The notes beneath the pieces are model-generated. The model made no database searches and had not been told where the DNA came from. It saw only the letters and a list, made by a program, of their open reading frames with translations. A stretch of 64,000 nucleotides of DNA, taken from assembly GCF_036898095.1 (NCBI RefSeq), contig NC_090729.1:78633296-78697295 (forward strand). Direction: 5' to 3'. The number at the start of each line of letters is the position of its first letter. The first letter of the stretch is position 1. Below are positions 1-10,611 of this stretch, in pieces. This DNA is from Palaemon carinicauda (Eukaryota; Arthropoda; Malacostraca; Decapoda; Palaemonidae). The position numbers and the translations under genes are program-made.

Positions 1-1113
1 CAGGGTGTAGCAGTTCTCGTAAAGAGACTGGACATCTTTAAGGTAAAATGATGCGAACACTGACTTGCTTCTCCAATAGGTTGCATCCATTACACTCTGC
101 AGAGATCTGTTTTGTTTGAAGGCCACTGAAGTTGCGACAGCTCTAACTTCATGTGTCCTTACCTACAGCAAAGCATGGTCCTCCTCATTCAGATGGGAAT
201 GAGCTTCTCGAATTAAAAGTCTGATATAATAAGAAACTGCATTCTTCGACATTGGTAAAGAAGGTTTCTTAATGGCGCACCATAAAGCTTCTGATTGTCC
301 ACGTAATGGCTTAGTCCGTTTCAAATAGTACTTAAGAGCTCTTACCGGGCATAGTACTCTTTCTTGTTCATTTCCAACCAAATTAGCAAGGCTTGGAATA
401 TCGAACGATTTGGGCCAAGGACGAGAAGGAAGTTCGTTTTTGGCTAAAAAACCAAGCTGTAAGGAACATGTAGCCGGTTCAGATGTAAATCCAATGTTCC
501 TGCTGAAGGCGTGTATCTCACTGACTCTTTTAGCTGTTGCTAAGCAGACGAGGAAAAGAGTTTTCAAAGTGAGATCTTTAAAAGAGGCTGATTGAAGTGG
601 TTCGAACCTTGCTGACATAAGGAATCTTAGTACCACGTCTAAGTTCCAACCTGGTGTGGCCAACCGACGCTCCTTCGAGGTCTCAAAAGACTTAAGGAGG
701 TCCTGTAGATCTTTGTTGTTGGAAAGATCTAAGCCTCTGTGACGGAAGACTGCTGCCAACATGCTTCTGTAACCCTTGATCGTGGGAGCTGAAAGGGATC
801 TTTCCTTCCTTAGGTATAAAAGGAAGTCAGCTATCTGAGTTACAGAGGTACTGGTTGAGGATACTGATTTGGACTTGCACCAACTTCGGAAGACTTCCCA
901 CTTTGACTGGTAGACTTTGAGAGTGGATGTCCTCCTAGCTCTAGCAATCGCTCTGGCTTCCTCCTTCGAAAAGCCTCTAGCTCTCGAGAGTCTTTCGATA
1001 GTCTGAAGGCAGTCAGACGAAGAGCGTGGAGGCTTGGGTGTACCTTCTTTACATGCGGCTGACGCAGAAGGTCCACTCTTAGAGGAGGTGTTCTGGGAAC
1101 GTCTACTAGCCAT
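1..1113 (-). pseudogene. tyrosine recombinase (YR) of DIRS-A copy 1, interrupted by a stop
   Basis: The YR integrates the circular DNA intermediate of a DIRS element. The chosen start is an ATG at 1113 in a frame that overlaps the end of the RT ORF. An N-terminal SAM-like DNA-binding region (around the KVYQSKWEVF motif) is followed by the catalytic region. The first catalytic Arg lies in AKRVSEIHA. A TAG stop at 163-165 comes just before the second half of the active site. Beyond the stop the same frame continues to the window edge with the H-x-x-R motif (THEVRAVATS) and the nucleophile Tyr (ASFYLKDV). The homologous codon in the copy at 23274 is AAG, so the stop is a point mutation. The frame stays open upstream to 2589, but that part is a shadow of the RT gene. 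Confidence 0.88.
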
Positions 1114-2876
1114 TGCAGTACCTCGGTGAACCATTCTCTCGCGGGCCAGAGGGGAGCAACCAACGTCAACTTTGTCCCTTCGTGAGAGGCGAACTTCTGC
1201 AGTACTCTGTTGACAATCTTGAACGGGGGGAACGCATAAAGGTCTAGATGGGACCAATCCAGAAGAAAGGCATCTATGTGAACTGCTGCTGGGTCCGGAA
1301 TCGGTGAACAATAAATTGGGAGCCTCTTGGTCATCGAGGTTGCGAACAGATCTATGGTGGGTTGGCCCCACAATGCCCATAGTTTGTTGCATACATTCTT
1401 GTGAAGGGTCCACTCTGTTGGGATGATTTGACCCTTCCGGCTGAGGTGGTCTGCCATGACATTCATGTCGCCTTGAATGAACCTCGTTACTAGGGATATG
1501 TTTCGATCTCTTGACCAGGTGAGGAGGTCCCTTGCGATCTCGTACAACTTCATCGAATGAGTCCCTCCTTGCTTGGAGATGTACGCCAGGGCTGTGGTGT
1601 TGTCGGAGTTCACCTCCACCACCTTGCCTAGAAGGAGGGACTTGAAGCTTCTCAAGGCCAGATGAACTGCCAGTAGCTCCTTGCAGTTGATGTGCAACTC
1701 GCTTTGAACCGCATTCCACGTGCCCGAGCATTCCCGACCGTCCAACGTCGCACCCCAGCCCGTGTCCGATGCGTCCGAGAAGAGAAGGTGGTCGGGGGTC
1801 TGAACAGCCAGTGGCAGACCCTCCCTGAGGAGAATGTTGTTCTTCCACCAAGTCAGTGACGACTTCATCTTCTCGGAAATAGGAACCGAGACCGCTTCTA
1901 GCGTCTTGTCCTTTCTCCAGTGAGCAGTTAAGTGAAATTGAAGGGGGCGAAGGTGGAGTCTCCCTAACGCGATGAACTGGTCCAGTGATGAAAGCGTCCC
2001 TATCAGACTCATCCACTGTCTTACTGAACATCGGTCCTTCTTCAGCATGGACTGGATGCATTCTTGGGCTTGACTGATTCTGGGGGCCGACGGAAAAGCC
2101 CGAAAAGCTTGACTCTGAATCTCCATTCCTAGGTATACTATAGTTTGGGATGGGACGAGTTGGGACTTTTCTATATTGACCAGGAGACCCAATTCCTTGG
2201 TCAGATCTAGAGTCCACTGTAGATTCTCCAGACAGCGACGACTTGACGCAGCTCTTAAAAGCCAGTCGTCCAAATAGAGGGAGGCTCTGATGTTTGCTAA
2301 ATGCAGGAATTTGGCAATATTCCTCATCAGTTTGGTAAAAACTAGAGGTGCCGTGCTTAGGCCAAAGCACAGGGCTTGGAACTGGTATACAACCTTCCCG
2401 AAAACGAACCTTAGAAAAGGTTGGGAATCTGGGTGGATGGGGACGTGAAAGTAAGCGTCCTTTAGGTCTAACGAGACCATCCAGTCTTCCTTCCTGACCG
2501 ATGCTAGAACCGACTTTGTCGTCTCCATGGTGAACGTCTGCTTTGTGACAAAGACATTCAGAAAACTGACGTCTAGCACCGGTCTCCACCCTCCTGTCTT
2601 CTTCGGCACTAAGAAGAGGCGGTTGTAGAAGCCCGGGGATTGATGGTCCCGGACTATGACTACCGCTCCCTTTTGTAGTAAGAGAGACACCTCTTGCTGT
2701 AAAGCTAGCCTCTTGTCCTCCTCTCTGTACTTGGGAGAGAGGTTGATGGGAGTCGTTGCTAGAGGGGGCTTGCGCAAGAATGGAATCTTGTACCCCTCCC
2801 TGAGTAACTTCACAGACTGTATGTCTGCGCCCCTGTTCTCCCAGGCCTGCCAGTAGTTCTTGAGCCTGGCTCCCAC
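840..2876 (-). CDS. DIRS-A reverse transcriptase-RNase H-methyltransferase-like protein
   Basis: Uninterrupted 678-residue frame. RT copies element RNA into DNA and RNase H removes the RNA. The RT palm carries LDLKDAYFHVPIHP and the catalytic YLDD near residues 201-204. RNase H follows: the SDASDTGWGA Asp near residue 366, the CKELLAVHLAL Glu, NSDNTTALAY, and the last Asp in MADHLSRK. After this comes the DIRS methyltransferase-like (Dam-type) domain: IDLFATSMTKRLP near 510, YAFPPF near 549 and LTLVAPLWPAREWF. The usual N-P-P-[WFY] catalytic motif reads F-P-P-F, so methylation activity is doubtful. The C-terminus overlaps the recombinase frame by about 270 bp. This is the only intact DIRS RT in the window. 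Confidence 0.93.
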   Translation of the reverse strand: MGARLKNYWQAWENRGADIQSVKLLREGYKIPFLRKPPLATTPINLSPKYREEDKRLALQQEVSLLLQKGAVVIVRDHQSPGFYNRLFLVPKKTGGWRPVLDVSFLNVFVTKQTFTMETTKSVLASVRKEDWMVSLDLKDAYFHVPIHPDSQPFLRFVFGKVVYQFQALCFGLSTAPLVFTKLMRNIAKFLHLANIRASLYLDDWLLRAASSRRCLENLQWTLDLTKELGLLVNIEKSQLVPSQTIVYLGMEIQSQAFRAFPSAPRISQAQECIQSMLKKDRCSVRQWMSLIGTLSSLDQFIALGRLHLRPLQFHLTAHWRKDKTLEAVSVPISEKMKSSLTWWKNNILLREGLPLAVQTPDHLLFSDASDTGWGATLDGRECSGTWNAVQSELHINCKELLAVHLALRSFKSLLLGKVVEVNSDNTTALAYISKQGGTHSMKLYEIARDLLTWSRDRNISLVTRFIQGDMNVMADHLSRKGQIIPTEWTLHKNVCNKLWALWGQPTIDLFATSMTKRLPIYCSPIPDPAAVHIDAFLLDWSHLDLYAFPPFKIVNRVLQKFASHEGTKLTLVAPLWPAREWFTEVLQWLVDVPRTPPLRVDLLRQPHVKKVHPSLHALRLTAFRLSKDSRELEAFRRRKPERLLELGGHPLSKSTSQSGKSSEVGASPNQYPQPVPL

Positions 2877-2898
2877 TGCTGTCTGAAGAAGGTGTCAG

Positions 2899-5360
2899 TC
2901 AGACTCTGCCTCTAGAGGACTTGGAACACTTCTTCTTGCTCCCACGTTGACTTCCGGCACGAGCACCTCCTCTGCTGGAGGCTCTGCCACGAAAGGGCGG
3001 AATGAACCTTGACGCTGGAGTGTCCATCCTGGGTCTAGGTACGGTGGGCAAAGGGGTGACTTTGTGTGCGGATGACGCCACCAGGTCATGGGTGTCTTTC
3101 TGGATCAAGGAGGCAGCAATCTCTTGATCAACTCTTCAGGGAAGAGACACTTCGAGAGTGGAGCAAACATAAGCTCCGACTTTTGACATGGGGTGACTCC
3201 AGCTGACAAGAAGGAGCAAAGGTGATCTCGCTTCTTGAGGACCCCAGACACGAAAGAAGCCGCAAGCTCACTAGAACCATCCCGAATGGCTTTGTCCATG
3301 CAGGACATGATGAGCATGGAAGTTTCCTTATCAGAAGGGGAGGTCTTCCTGCTCAACGCTCCCAAACACCAGTCCAAGAAGTTAAAGACTTCGAATGCGC
3401 GGAAAACTCCCTTCATAAGATGGTCCATATCCGAAGGAGTCCAGCAAATCTTGGAGCGTCTCATAGCCAGCCTGCGGGGAGAGTCTACCAGACTTGAGAA
3501 GTCGCCCTGGGCAGAGGCAGGAACTCCCAAGCCGAGAACTTCTCCCGTGGCATACCAGACGCTAGATCTGGAAGCAAGCTTGACCGGGGGAAACATGAAG
3601 GATGTCTTCCCAAGTTGCTTCTTGGACTGCAACCACTCTCCCAGTACCCTTAAAGCTCTCTTGGACGAGCGAGCGAGTACGAGCTTCGTAAAGGCAGGAG
3701 CTGCTGACTGCATGCCTAAAGCGAACTCAGAGGGAGGCGAGCGTGGTGCTGCAGACACAAACTGATCCGGATATAAATCCTTGAACAGCGCAAGCACTTT
3801 CCTAAAGTCTAAGGAGGGAGGCGTGGTCTTGGGTTCTTCGATGTCCGAGTGTTGGTCGTCAAGATGTGCAGCTTCGTCATCATCAGAGATACCATCATCT
3901 GAATGTTGAGGAGGAAGAGGCAACGGAGAGGGCTGGACGGCTGAGTCCGGCAGCACGGGTGCATGCGTGGCTGCACTGGACCCAACATCATGCCACTGTT
4001 GGTCAGTCTGAGAACTGGCAACAACCAAAGCTGAGTGGGTGCGCAAAGCGTCTACTCCCGACTGTGGAAGGATAGCGGAGACCACCGTGGGTTGCGGAGG
4101 CTGACGCACCGCGTCAAAACACGGCAACCTAACTCCACCCTCCTGTTGTTGTGGTAGCTCACGCACGGCAACGGAGGGTTCCGTGCGTCTGTGAACGTCA
4201 GCATGCGTCTGGCAGGGTCGACTGCGCATGGGTGGAGGAGCTCTCACAGCTGGGGTGTGGGAGCAGGCAGCCTCAGCGTCTGCTGGGCGCACAACCGTGG
4301 CAGGTTGTAGGCTAACGGGTGCAGCGTCAACCTTCTCCGCACGAAACTCCTGCACAACCGCAGCTAACTGAGTCTGCATAGACTGCAGTAAAGACCACTT
4401 AGGGTCTACAAAAGCGGCAACAGACGGAGTTACTGTCCATTGTGACTGAGGGTCTAAAACAGCGGGTGCGGCAACAGACGGAGTTACTGCCTGTTGCGGT
4501 ACCACTTTGCCTCTCTTAGGAGGTGTGCAGTCGTCGGAGGACTGCAGCGAGTCCGAACTGACCCAGTGGCTACACCTGGGCCGTTGGACTAGCTCGGAAG
4601 GGACCTTACGTTTAAGAGGCCGTGAGACCTTGGTCCATCGTTTCTGTCGAGAAACCTCTTCCGCAGACGAGGAATGAATGGGCTCACTCGTCTTCTTGTG
4701 GGTGGGACGATCTAGTTAAGATACGTCCGAAACCACGGAGGGTACGTCTGTACGCTGATTAAAGCCTGTCGAACCCTTTGGTCGTACGACATTGCTTCTC
4801 CCCTGGGCTTGGGAGCTTGCAAGAGGTCCCGGACTGGGAGGACGACAGGCACGAACAGACGCACCCTCATGCGTAACACTGACACTTTTCACTGCACTGA
4901 CACTCACTTCACTTCCCACTGCACTTTTACCTTTCAACTCTCTGACGTCAGCCATGAGTTGATTGCGGTCATTCGCCAATGACTCGACTCTCTCACCTAG
5001 AGCCTGAATGGCACGCATCATATCTGCCATTGAAGGTTGATGAGAGCTAGCAGGGGGGTCGGGTGCAACCACTACAGGGGAAGGAATAGGTTGAGGGGCA
5101 TGGGGAGAGGAAAAATCAATTGAGCGAGACGAACTCCTCCTGATCCTATCCTTCTCTAGCCTACGTGCATATTTCAGGAATTCTTGAAACCCGAATTCCG
5201 AAAGCCCAGCGCATTCCTCACATCGATCTTCCAATTGACAGGCTTTACCCCTACAATTGGAACAAACGGTGTGCGGATCGATAGAGGCCTTCGGAAGACG
5301 CCTTGAACAGTCCCTAGCGCTACATTTCCTGTACTTGGGGACTTGAGAAGGGTCAGACAT
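2899..5360 (-). pseudogene. gag-like ORF1 of DIRS-A copy 1 (one stop, one frameshift)
   Basis: The start is the ATG at 5360 (MSDPSQVPKYRKC). Residues 10-50 form a Cys cluster, with CSARDC followed by the DPHTVCSNCRG block and further C-x2-C pairs, shared with the other two DIRS families here. A basic or coiled segment (EKDRIRRSSSR) and Pro/Gln-rich spacers follow. The helical C-terminal half (about 3200-3760) is probably the capsid-like part. A TAA at 4716-4718 interrupts the frame; copy 2 has TAC there, so the stop is secondary, and the same frame runs on to 3105. The basic Arg/Gly/Lys tail (RGRASSRGGARAGSQRG) lies in another frame at 2899-3108, so a frameshift near 3110-3125 must be assumed. 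DIRS ORF1 is thought to be the structural protein; that role is inferred. Confidence 0.8.
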
Positions 5361-5574
5361 CTTGAATTAGTCAAAGGGGGGAATTCAAAATCTATCCAAG
5401 TCGTCAACAAATAATCCAAAATCCAAAAAAGAATGCAAGGAAGTATTGAAGATAACTTCTGCACAGCGATAGCTAATAACCAGAAATGAATACTTCACCA
5501 AATAACGTGAAAATCAATCCAGAAAACAAGAGCGTATTCAGTAGGTCTTGCCGGTGACACGACAGAGAGAAAAT

Positions 5575-5740
5575 TGATTCTGTGTTGACATCGAGTACTT
5601 GAGTACCTACTCGACAGATGGCGCTGTTGATGTACACCCCCACCTGTATAGCGATCGCTGGCGTATTCCGCCCGTAGGTTTTTCTGTCGGGCAACAGAGC
5701 TGACAGCTATATGATCATCGGGTAAGTTTAATATTGAAAA
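5575..5740 (-). repeat. Right (5') inverted terminal repeat of DIRS-A copy 1
   Basis: Similar base by base to 29275-29446, which is the proven right ITR of DIRS-A copy 2. Shared features are the block around GAGTACTTGAGTACCT, the GGCGCTG segment, TGTCGGGCAAC and the closing TAATATTGAAAA. Confidence 0.85.
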
Positions 5741-5874
5741 ACTGTATTTGTGCCTGTTTTATAGTTTAGTACTGTATGTACTGTATGCATTAAGTTAAAG
5801 GGAAGGTTTTAAAAGTCTACATGTTGTAACCTATCATATTTTTTTTGTTTAAAATTTACATTTACGTACGTAAA

Positions 5875-5971
<97 letters not shown>

Positions 5972-6647
5972 AATTGTTTTCCTGCTTTGCTACGTACAAT
6001 ACTGTATAATTTATATTTGTAAGGTAACATATTTAGTAAATGCTTTTACTGTAAATATTGTATGTACTGTATCATTATTTATCACTATCATCATGCGCGT
6101 TAAATGCCTTGTTTGTTCTGAGCGTGGTTGTTTACTGAGCGTACACGCCGTCGTTTCAGGCGGCGTCATAAAGAAAAACATTTCATTTGGAAGTCCTAAG
6201 AAAAATACGTAAACTAAAACATTGGTAATAAAAAAATCAACATACAGTACTGTATAATCAATATAATCGATGCAAAAACTAACCTATACATATATGTGTA
6301 CTGTACACTAAATGAGTTTGTTTCTTCATTATGATCAGAGATGAACGTAAACAAAACATTGGTTGCCATTTTTTATCGTGCTTTTTAGGTGTTTAGGAAA
6401 CGCATGATATAAAATCGCCTTTAATATTTGTGCCTGTTTTAGTTTAGGGTGCTGTAGTACATGCATTAAGTGTTTTGTACATTAAAGGGTGGTTTGTTAA
6501 CAGTACTACGTACAAGGGAAGGTTTTAAAAGTCCGAATATACATGTTAAATAAATAGGTAAATATGATGTCACTACTTGGCGGATTTTCACCTATCGCGC
6601 CCGCGTCTGGAACCTATCTACCGCGATAAACGAGGGTTCACTGTATC
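5741..6647. other. AT-rich insert ending in a pogo/Tigger-like terminus
   Basis: No gene. Two related direct segments, 5750-5828 and 6430-6550, share a TGTGCCTGTTTTA start, CATGCATTAAGT and AAGGGAAGGTTTTAAAAGTC. The right edge at 6624-6647, read on the minus strand, is TACAGTGAACCCTCGTTTAT, the style of pogo/Tigger termini with TA target sites. No matching left terminus is visible, so this is a remnant. It separates the DIRS-A end from the truncated DIRS-C. Confidence 0.4.
5879..5967. repeat. (TC)n microsatellite, about 89 bp
   Basis: Pure CT/TC dinucleotide run read directly. Confidence 0.98.
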
Positions 6648-7747
6648 GCCTGGCGAAAGCACACATTCCTCATCCTGGCGTAGAGAGGGAGAAGTTTTCT
6701 TTAAAGAAGAACTCCGTTCTCTATTAGAAGCAGACTTCTTAATCGGCAACAAGTCGTCTTTACGTCTGTCAGACTGGGCGTGAGGGCGGCTAAAGGCTTG
6801 TACTAAAGTCAAAAGTTGTTCCTGCATGACAGACATAAAGGATTTAGCAACATCAGCTGGGTCTTGCGGACCCGAAGGGGGGGGGCTGACGAATAACACT
6901 CGTAGAAGGGGGAGGATCTTCGGCAGCAGGCTTCGCCCTTTTCACAGGCACGGAGTCGAAATCATCCTCCGACGGACAAGGTTCATAACTGCTAGAACCG
7001 GGAGAGAAAGAACGAGACCGTTCGTCGCGGTTCCATCTCCTCTTAGTAGGTCTTGAAGCTTCATACTTCCATTTACGTCTGGAAGAATTCGGAGAAGAAA
7101 ACAACACATCCGACACGTCTTTCCCGTGACGGTCAAGAGCAGCCTGGGAATCGACAACAGGACTGTCTGAGGCGACGGCTGACCGAGGGTACGTACCTCT
7201 CACCCCCTTTCGGTCATCGACGTACCTTCTCCCTTGGTCCTGGGAGCTTGGTAGAGGTCTAGGCCTAGGGGTATGACACTGCACTAACACAAGCACTTTC
7301 ACTTTCCTTACCTTTAAAGGCCTCCAGTTGTTCTTTAATGGCCTTCAACTCGGCCGCCAGGCTAGCGTACCGAGGGTCATCCGTAGATACGGAACCTGTA
7401 GGAGGTGCAGGAGTTACTACCTCAAGGGAAGGATCAACTTCCAAAGAGGAATCAATAATAGGATCAATAGATAAATCTACGCTAAGTTCGTCTTCCTTAC
7501 CACTAACAGACTTAGACTTAGACCTAGAAGCTCTCCTAACTCTATCGAGCTCTAGCTTACGCACATAGCGCTTCATAATTAACCAATCTTTCCCATCCAA
7601 AACCTTACATTCCCCGCACCTATTATCAAGGGCACAAACAAAACCCCTACAATTAGAACAAACGGTGTGAGGATCTACCGCCATTTTCGGTAGTCTCACC
7701 TTACATTCCTCATTCGCACAGATACGGTAATGACTCTTTTCACTCAT
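6648..7747 (-). pseudogene. gag-like ORF1 of DIRS-C, N-terminal part
   Basis: The start ATG is at 7747 (MSEKSHYRICANEEC), chosen because it aligns with the ORF1 start of family A. CANEEC, LPKMAVDPHT, CSNCRGFVC and CGEC give the conserved cysteine pattern in residues 9-50. A charged segment (KLELDRVRRASRSKSKS) and an acidic-serine stretch follow. The first frame stops at 7265. A second frame (6853-7302) continues with Ser/Arg-rich and nuclear-localisation-like sequence (VPKRAKPAAEDPPP region, RRWNRDERSRSFSPG), and a third covers 6618-6899. At least two frameshifts are therefore present, and the C-terminus is missing. Confidence 0.7.
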
Positions 7748-8073
7748 AATGAAAAACAGCAAAAAAAGCTAAGAGAAAACAAAATACAACGATCGCCAAA
7801 ACCCCAAATCAGAGTACTTCACCAAAAAAGCAGACTGGTACACCGAGCATGGAAAGCGAAGAAAAACTCTTAATGACGGACCAACGTGTTGTCGATCCGG
7901 CCGGCAGAGATGAACTGAAGAACAGAAAACGGGAATGATTCCTCCTACCACCCTTTAACGGGTGTTACCACCCAACCACCACAAGGCGGTTGCCTAGTTT
8001 TAGAAAAATTCTGCCGAAATAGAGATAATTAGCTATGTATATATAACTGCCAGGTAAGTTCTATTCATAAAAA
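6648..8073 (-). mobile_element. DIRS-like element family C, 5' fragment
   Basis: Contains the start of a DIRS ORF1 with the same Cys cluster as families A and B, preceded by a 5' untranslated region and a right terminus ending near 8073 (CAGGTAAGTTCTATTCATAAAA). RT and recombinase are absent; the element is cut at 6648 by the pogo-like terminus. The terminus differs in sequence from A and B, so I treat it as a third family. Confidence 0.7.
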
Positions 8074-8103
8074 GCGTGGTTTGTATTTCGGTTACGGAAC
8101 AAA
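8074..8103 (-). mobile_element. 30-bp remnant of a DIRS-B right terminus
   Basis: GCGTGGTTTGTATTTCGGTT and the following ACGGAACAAA are identical to the last 30 bases of DIRS-B at 16574 and 38115. The body of this element is gone; DIRS-C abuts it on the left and the LINE on the right. It records a second DIRS-B insertion into the same LINE. Confidence 0.8.
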
Positions 8104-8616
8104 TACAAGTTAAACAACCCCAGCGACATCACACATCCCTGTCTCAGCCCCACTCTCACAGGAAACCAATTGCTCACTTCATTTCCTATTCTAACACATG
8201 CTTTACTACCTTTGTAGAAACTTTTCACTGCTTGCAACAACCTTCCACCAACTCCATATAACCTCTTCACATTCCACATTGCTTCCCTATCAACTCTATC
8301 ATATGCTTTCTTCAGATCCATAAACGCAACATACACCTCCTTACCTTTTGCTAAATATTTCTCGCATATCTGCCTAACTGTAAAAATCTGATTCATACAA
8401 CCCCTACCTCTTCTAAAACCAACCTGTACTTCCAAGATTGCATTCTCTGTTTTATCCCTAATCCTATTAATCATTACTCTACCATAAACTTTTCCAACTA
8501 CACTCAACAAACTAATACCTCTTGAATTACAACACTCATGCACATCTCCCTTACCCTTATATAGTGGTACAATACATGCACAAACCCAATCTACTGGTAC
8601 CATTGACTACAAAAAA
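8104..8616 (-). pseudogene. LINE reverse transcriptase, downstream half of a split copy
   Basis: Non-LTR RT with fingers and palm motifs: VPLYKGKGD, SRGISLLSVVGKVYGR, VGFRRGRGC, the catalytic-A block AFMDLKKAYDRVDRE, and motif B GLRQGCVMS. The frame then runs into the DIRS-B remnant before the Y-x-D-D box, so the RT core is incomplete. The upstream half of the same protein lies 8 kb away at 16575-17665, beyond the inserted DIRS-B. The family looks RTE-like or a related APE-type clade; the exact clade is not settled by eye. Confidence 0.82.
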
Positions 8617-8971
8617 TGACAAATTCGAAGATAATTTGTATTTTTCCTAACCATACAAACCTTAGCTATTTACATTGGGTTTACCTTTTAGCGCAGCTGA
8701 AATGACGAGCCAATAGTTTTAACGAGGGTTAACTACCCCCGCGCTAGTTAGCGGGGGGGTAGGGGAAGGGTAGCTTGCTACCCCTCCCCCCCCACACACA
8801 CCGGTGACTTGCTTCACTTTCACTTAGAGGTAGGACTTGACTTGGGGGTCAGGGATGGCGGGCACATATGTGTAAATAGCTAAGGTTTGTATGGTTAGGA
8901 AAAATACAAATTATCTTCGAATTTGTCATTTGTTCCGTAAACGAAATACAAACCATGCTATTTACATTGGG
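8617..8971. repeat. DIRS-B copy 1 left ITR and internal complementary region
   Basis: The left ITR is 8617 to about 8830; its inner part (from about 8655) is inverted at 16395-16540, including GCGCTAGTTAGC and GAAATGACGAGCCAATAG. The complementary region has two halves: 8872-8928 pairs with 8617-8673, and 8929-8971 pairs with the right end 16532-16574 (two mismatches seen). Confidence 0.9.
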
Positions 8972-9446
8972 TGACTTACCCCTTAGGAAGGGTGGAAAGT
9001 CCCCAGCCTTACTGACTTCGGCTTGCCCGGGGGCTCGATCCCTCAGTGAGCAGCACTAGAGAAAGGGAGCCCCTGTACCTCACAAGTTCCTAGCATCGCT
9101 AGGAACAAGTGGCCTACATAAGCAGCGTGTGGAGGAGAGTGTGACTCGTCCAATGAAGTTGACCTTGAGACCTTCAGATAGGAATTCTAGGATAGGACGT
9201 TCCCAATACCACCTCGTCAGGGTATAGGAGCCGCAACAGTATTAAGCTTAACACTAGGAGCACAAAGAAGCATGGGTTACCTGCAGAGGTCGAGGTCAGC
9301 TATGCGAGGACCAGGATGCTGCTTCCCCAAGAGAGGGGAGAATGAAGAAAGAAGTAAGGGTCAGACATACTCTTTCATTCACGCAGACTAAGACCGGGTA
9401 ACAACGCCCTCAACCTACTGCTACTTGTCCAAAAAGGAGCCTGAGG
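8972..9446. other. 3' untranslated region of DIRS-B copy 1
   Basis: No reading frame of note. It is closely matched by 19668-20141 in copy 2, so it belongs to the element. Confidence 0.75.
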
Positions 9447-10611
9447 TTAGACCAGCTGTTGTGCAGCAACCACAGGGCCGATAGAAAACGTATCAAGGCT
9501 CCTGTGGGTCACGTCCTGCAGGTAGTGGGCTGTGAAGGTCGTCTGACGCTTCCAGACCCCAGCTTGAAGTACCTGCGTCACAGAGAAGTTTCTCTTGAAG
9601 GCCAGGGATGTAGCAACACCCCTGACATCGTGGGCCCGAGGGCAACGTGACGGAGGAGGGTCAGGATTCAAGGCATGGTGGATAACCCTTCGAATCCAAG
9701 CTGAGATGGTGTTCCTGGTGACCCTCCTCTTAGTCCTGCCAATGCTCACAAACAAAGCTCGCACTTGAGGACGGACTGCAGCCGTTCTCTTCAAGTAGTG
9801 CCTCAGACACCTCACTGGACATAGTAGCAGCTGGTCTGGGTCGCTTGTTACAGAACGGAGACTCGCGATCCTGAAAGAGTCGAAGCGAGGATCCGGCACT
9901 ACAGGATTCTGAGTCTTGGCAACAAACTCAGGGACGAACCTGAACGTTACCTCCCCCCATCCCCTTGAATGGGCGATGTCGTACGAGAGACCATGAAGTT
10001 CACTAACCCACTTGGCCAAAGCCAAAGCGAGTAGGAAAGCCGTCTTCCAAGACAGGTGGTGATCGGAGGCCTGGCGTAATGGTTCGAAGGGAGGTCTCTT
10101 AAGAGACCTGAGGACTCGAACCACGTTCCAAGGAGGAGGTCTCACTTCCGACTGGGGGCAGGTAAGCTCATAGCTACGTATGAGTAAAGAGAGTTCTAGC
10201 GATGAAGAAACATCCACGCCCTTCAGTCTGAAGGCCAAGCTTAATGCTGAGCGATAGCCTTTCACTGCCGACAGAAAGGCGCATTTCTTCTCGCAGATAA
10301 ACGAGAAAGTCCGCTATTGCTGGAATAGTGGCATCGAGTGGAGAGATACCCCTTCCACGACACCAGACACAAAAGACTCTCCAATTTGCTTGGTAGACTC
10401 CCTCAGAGGACCTTCGCAGGTGCTGAGACATTCTCTCCGCAACCTGTTGCGAAAAGCCTATCTCCGCGAGGAGACGCTGGATAGTCTCCAGGCATAAAGC
10501 CGAAGCGAGGCTATGGCCCTGTGAGGGAGGCCGGAGTGGGGTTGTCTGAGAAGCTCGTGTCGTGGAGGAGGCTCCCTCGGGAGCTCCGGACACCATTCCG
10601 CGTAATGCCAT
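9447..10611 (-). pseudogene. tyrosine recombinase of DIRS-B copy 1 (frameshift, catalytic Arg lost)
   Basis: The N-terminal SAM-like region (GVYQANWRVFCVWCRG, ADFLVYLREEMRLS) is read from an ATG at 10611. Relative to copy 2, two bases are missing near 10272, which shifts the frame before KGYRSALSLAF. The catalytic part 9447-10265 is open. The HDVR box (RAHDVRGVATS) and Tyr (TAHYLQDV) are present. The first catalytic Arg, seen as AMRVSELHG in copy 2, is Trp here (AKWVSELHG), a CGG to TGG change of the CpG-decay type. The protein cannot be catalytic as read. Confidence 0.88.

Larger units (their letters stand above)
1..5740 (-). mobile_element. DIRS-like retrotransposon, family A copy 1 (3' end outside window)
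   Basis: On the minus strand this holds, in order, a gag-like ORF1, an RT-RNase H-methyltransferase-like ORF and an overlapping tyrosine recombinase, which is the DIRS1 gene set. The right (5') terminus at about 5575-5740 matches the right terminus of the complete copy at 22558-29446, including the final block ending GGGTAAGTTTAATATTGAAAA. The 3' inverted terminal repeat and the internal complementary region would lie left of base 1. DIRS elements use a tyrosine recombinase instead of a DDE integrase and make no target duplication. ORF1 and the recombinase are broken, so the copy is not autonomous as read. Confidence 0.93.

Noticed and set aside
1100..2589. Long minus-strand frame upstream of the DIRS-A recombinase
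   Set aside because: It is the alternative frame of the RT-RNase H gene; no recombinase motif lies in it before about 1113. The same reasoning removed 10618-11478, 11700-12347 (second frames), 21315-22025 and 24936-25430.
6618..7302. Independent nuclear host gene (NLS-like and SR-like peptides)
   Set aside because: Continuous with the DIRS-C ORF1 after a frameshift and comparable in composition to ORF1 of families A and B.
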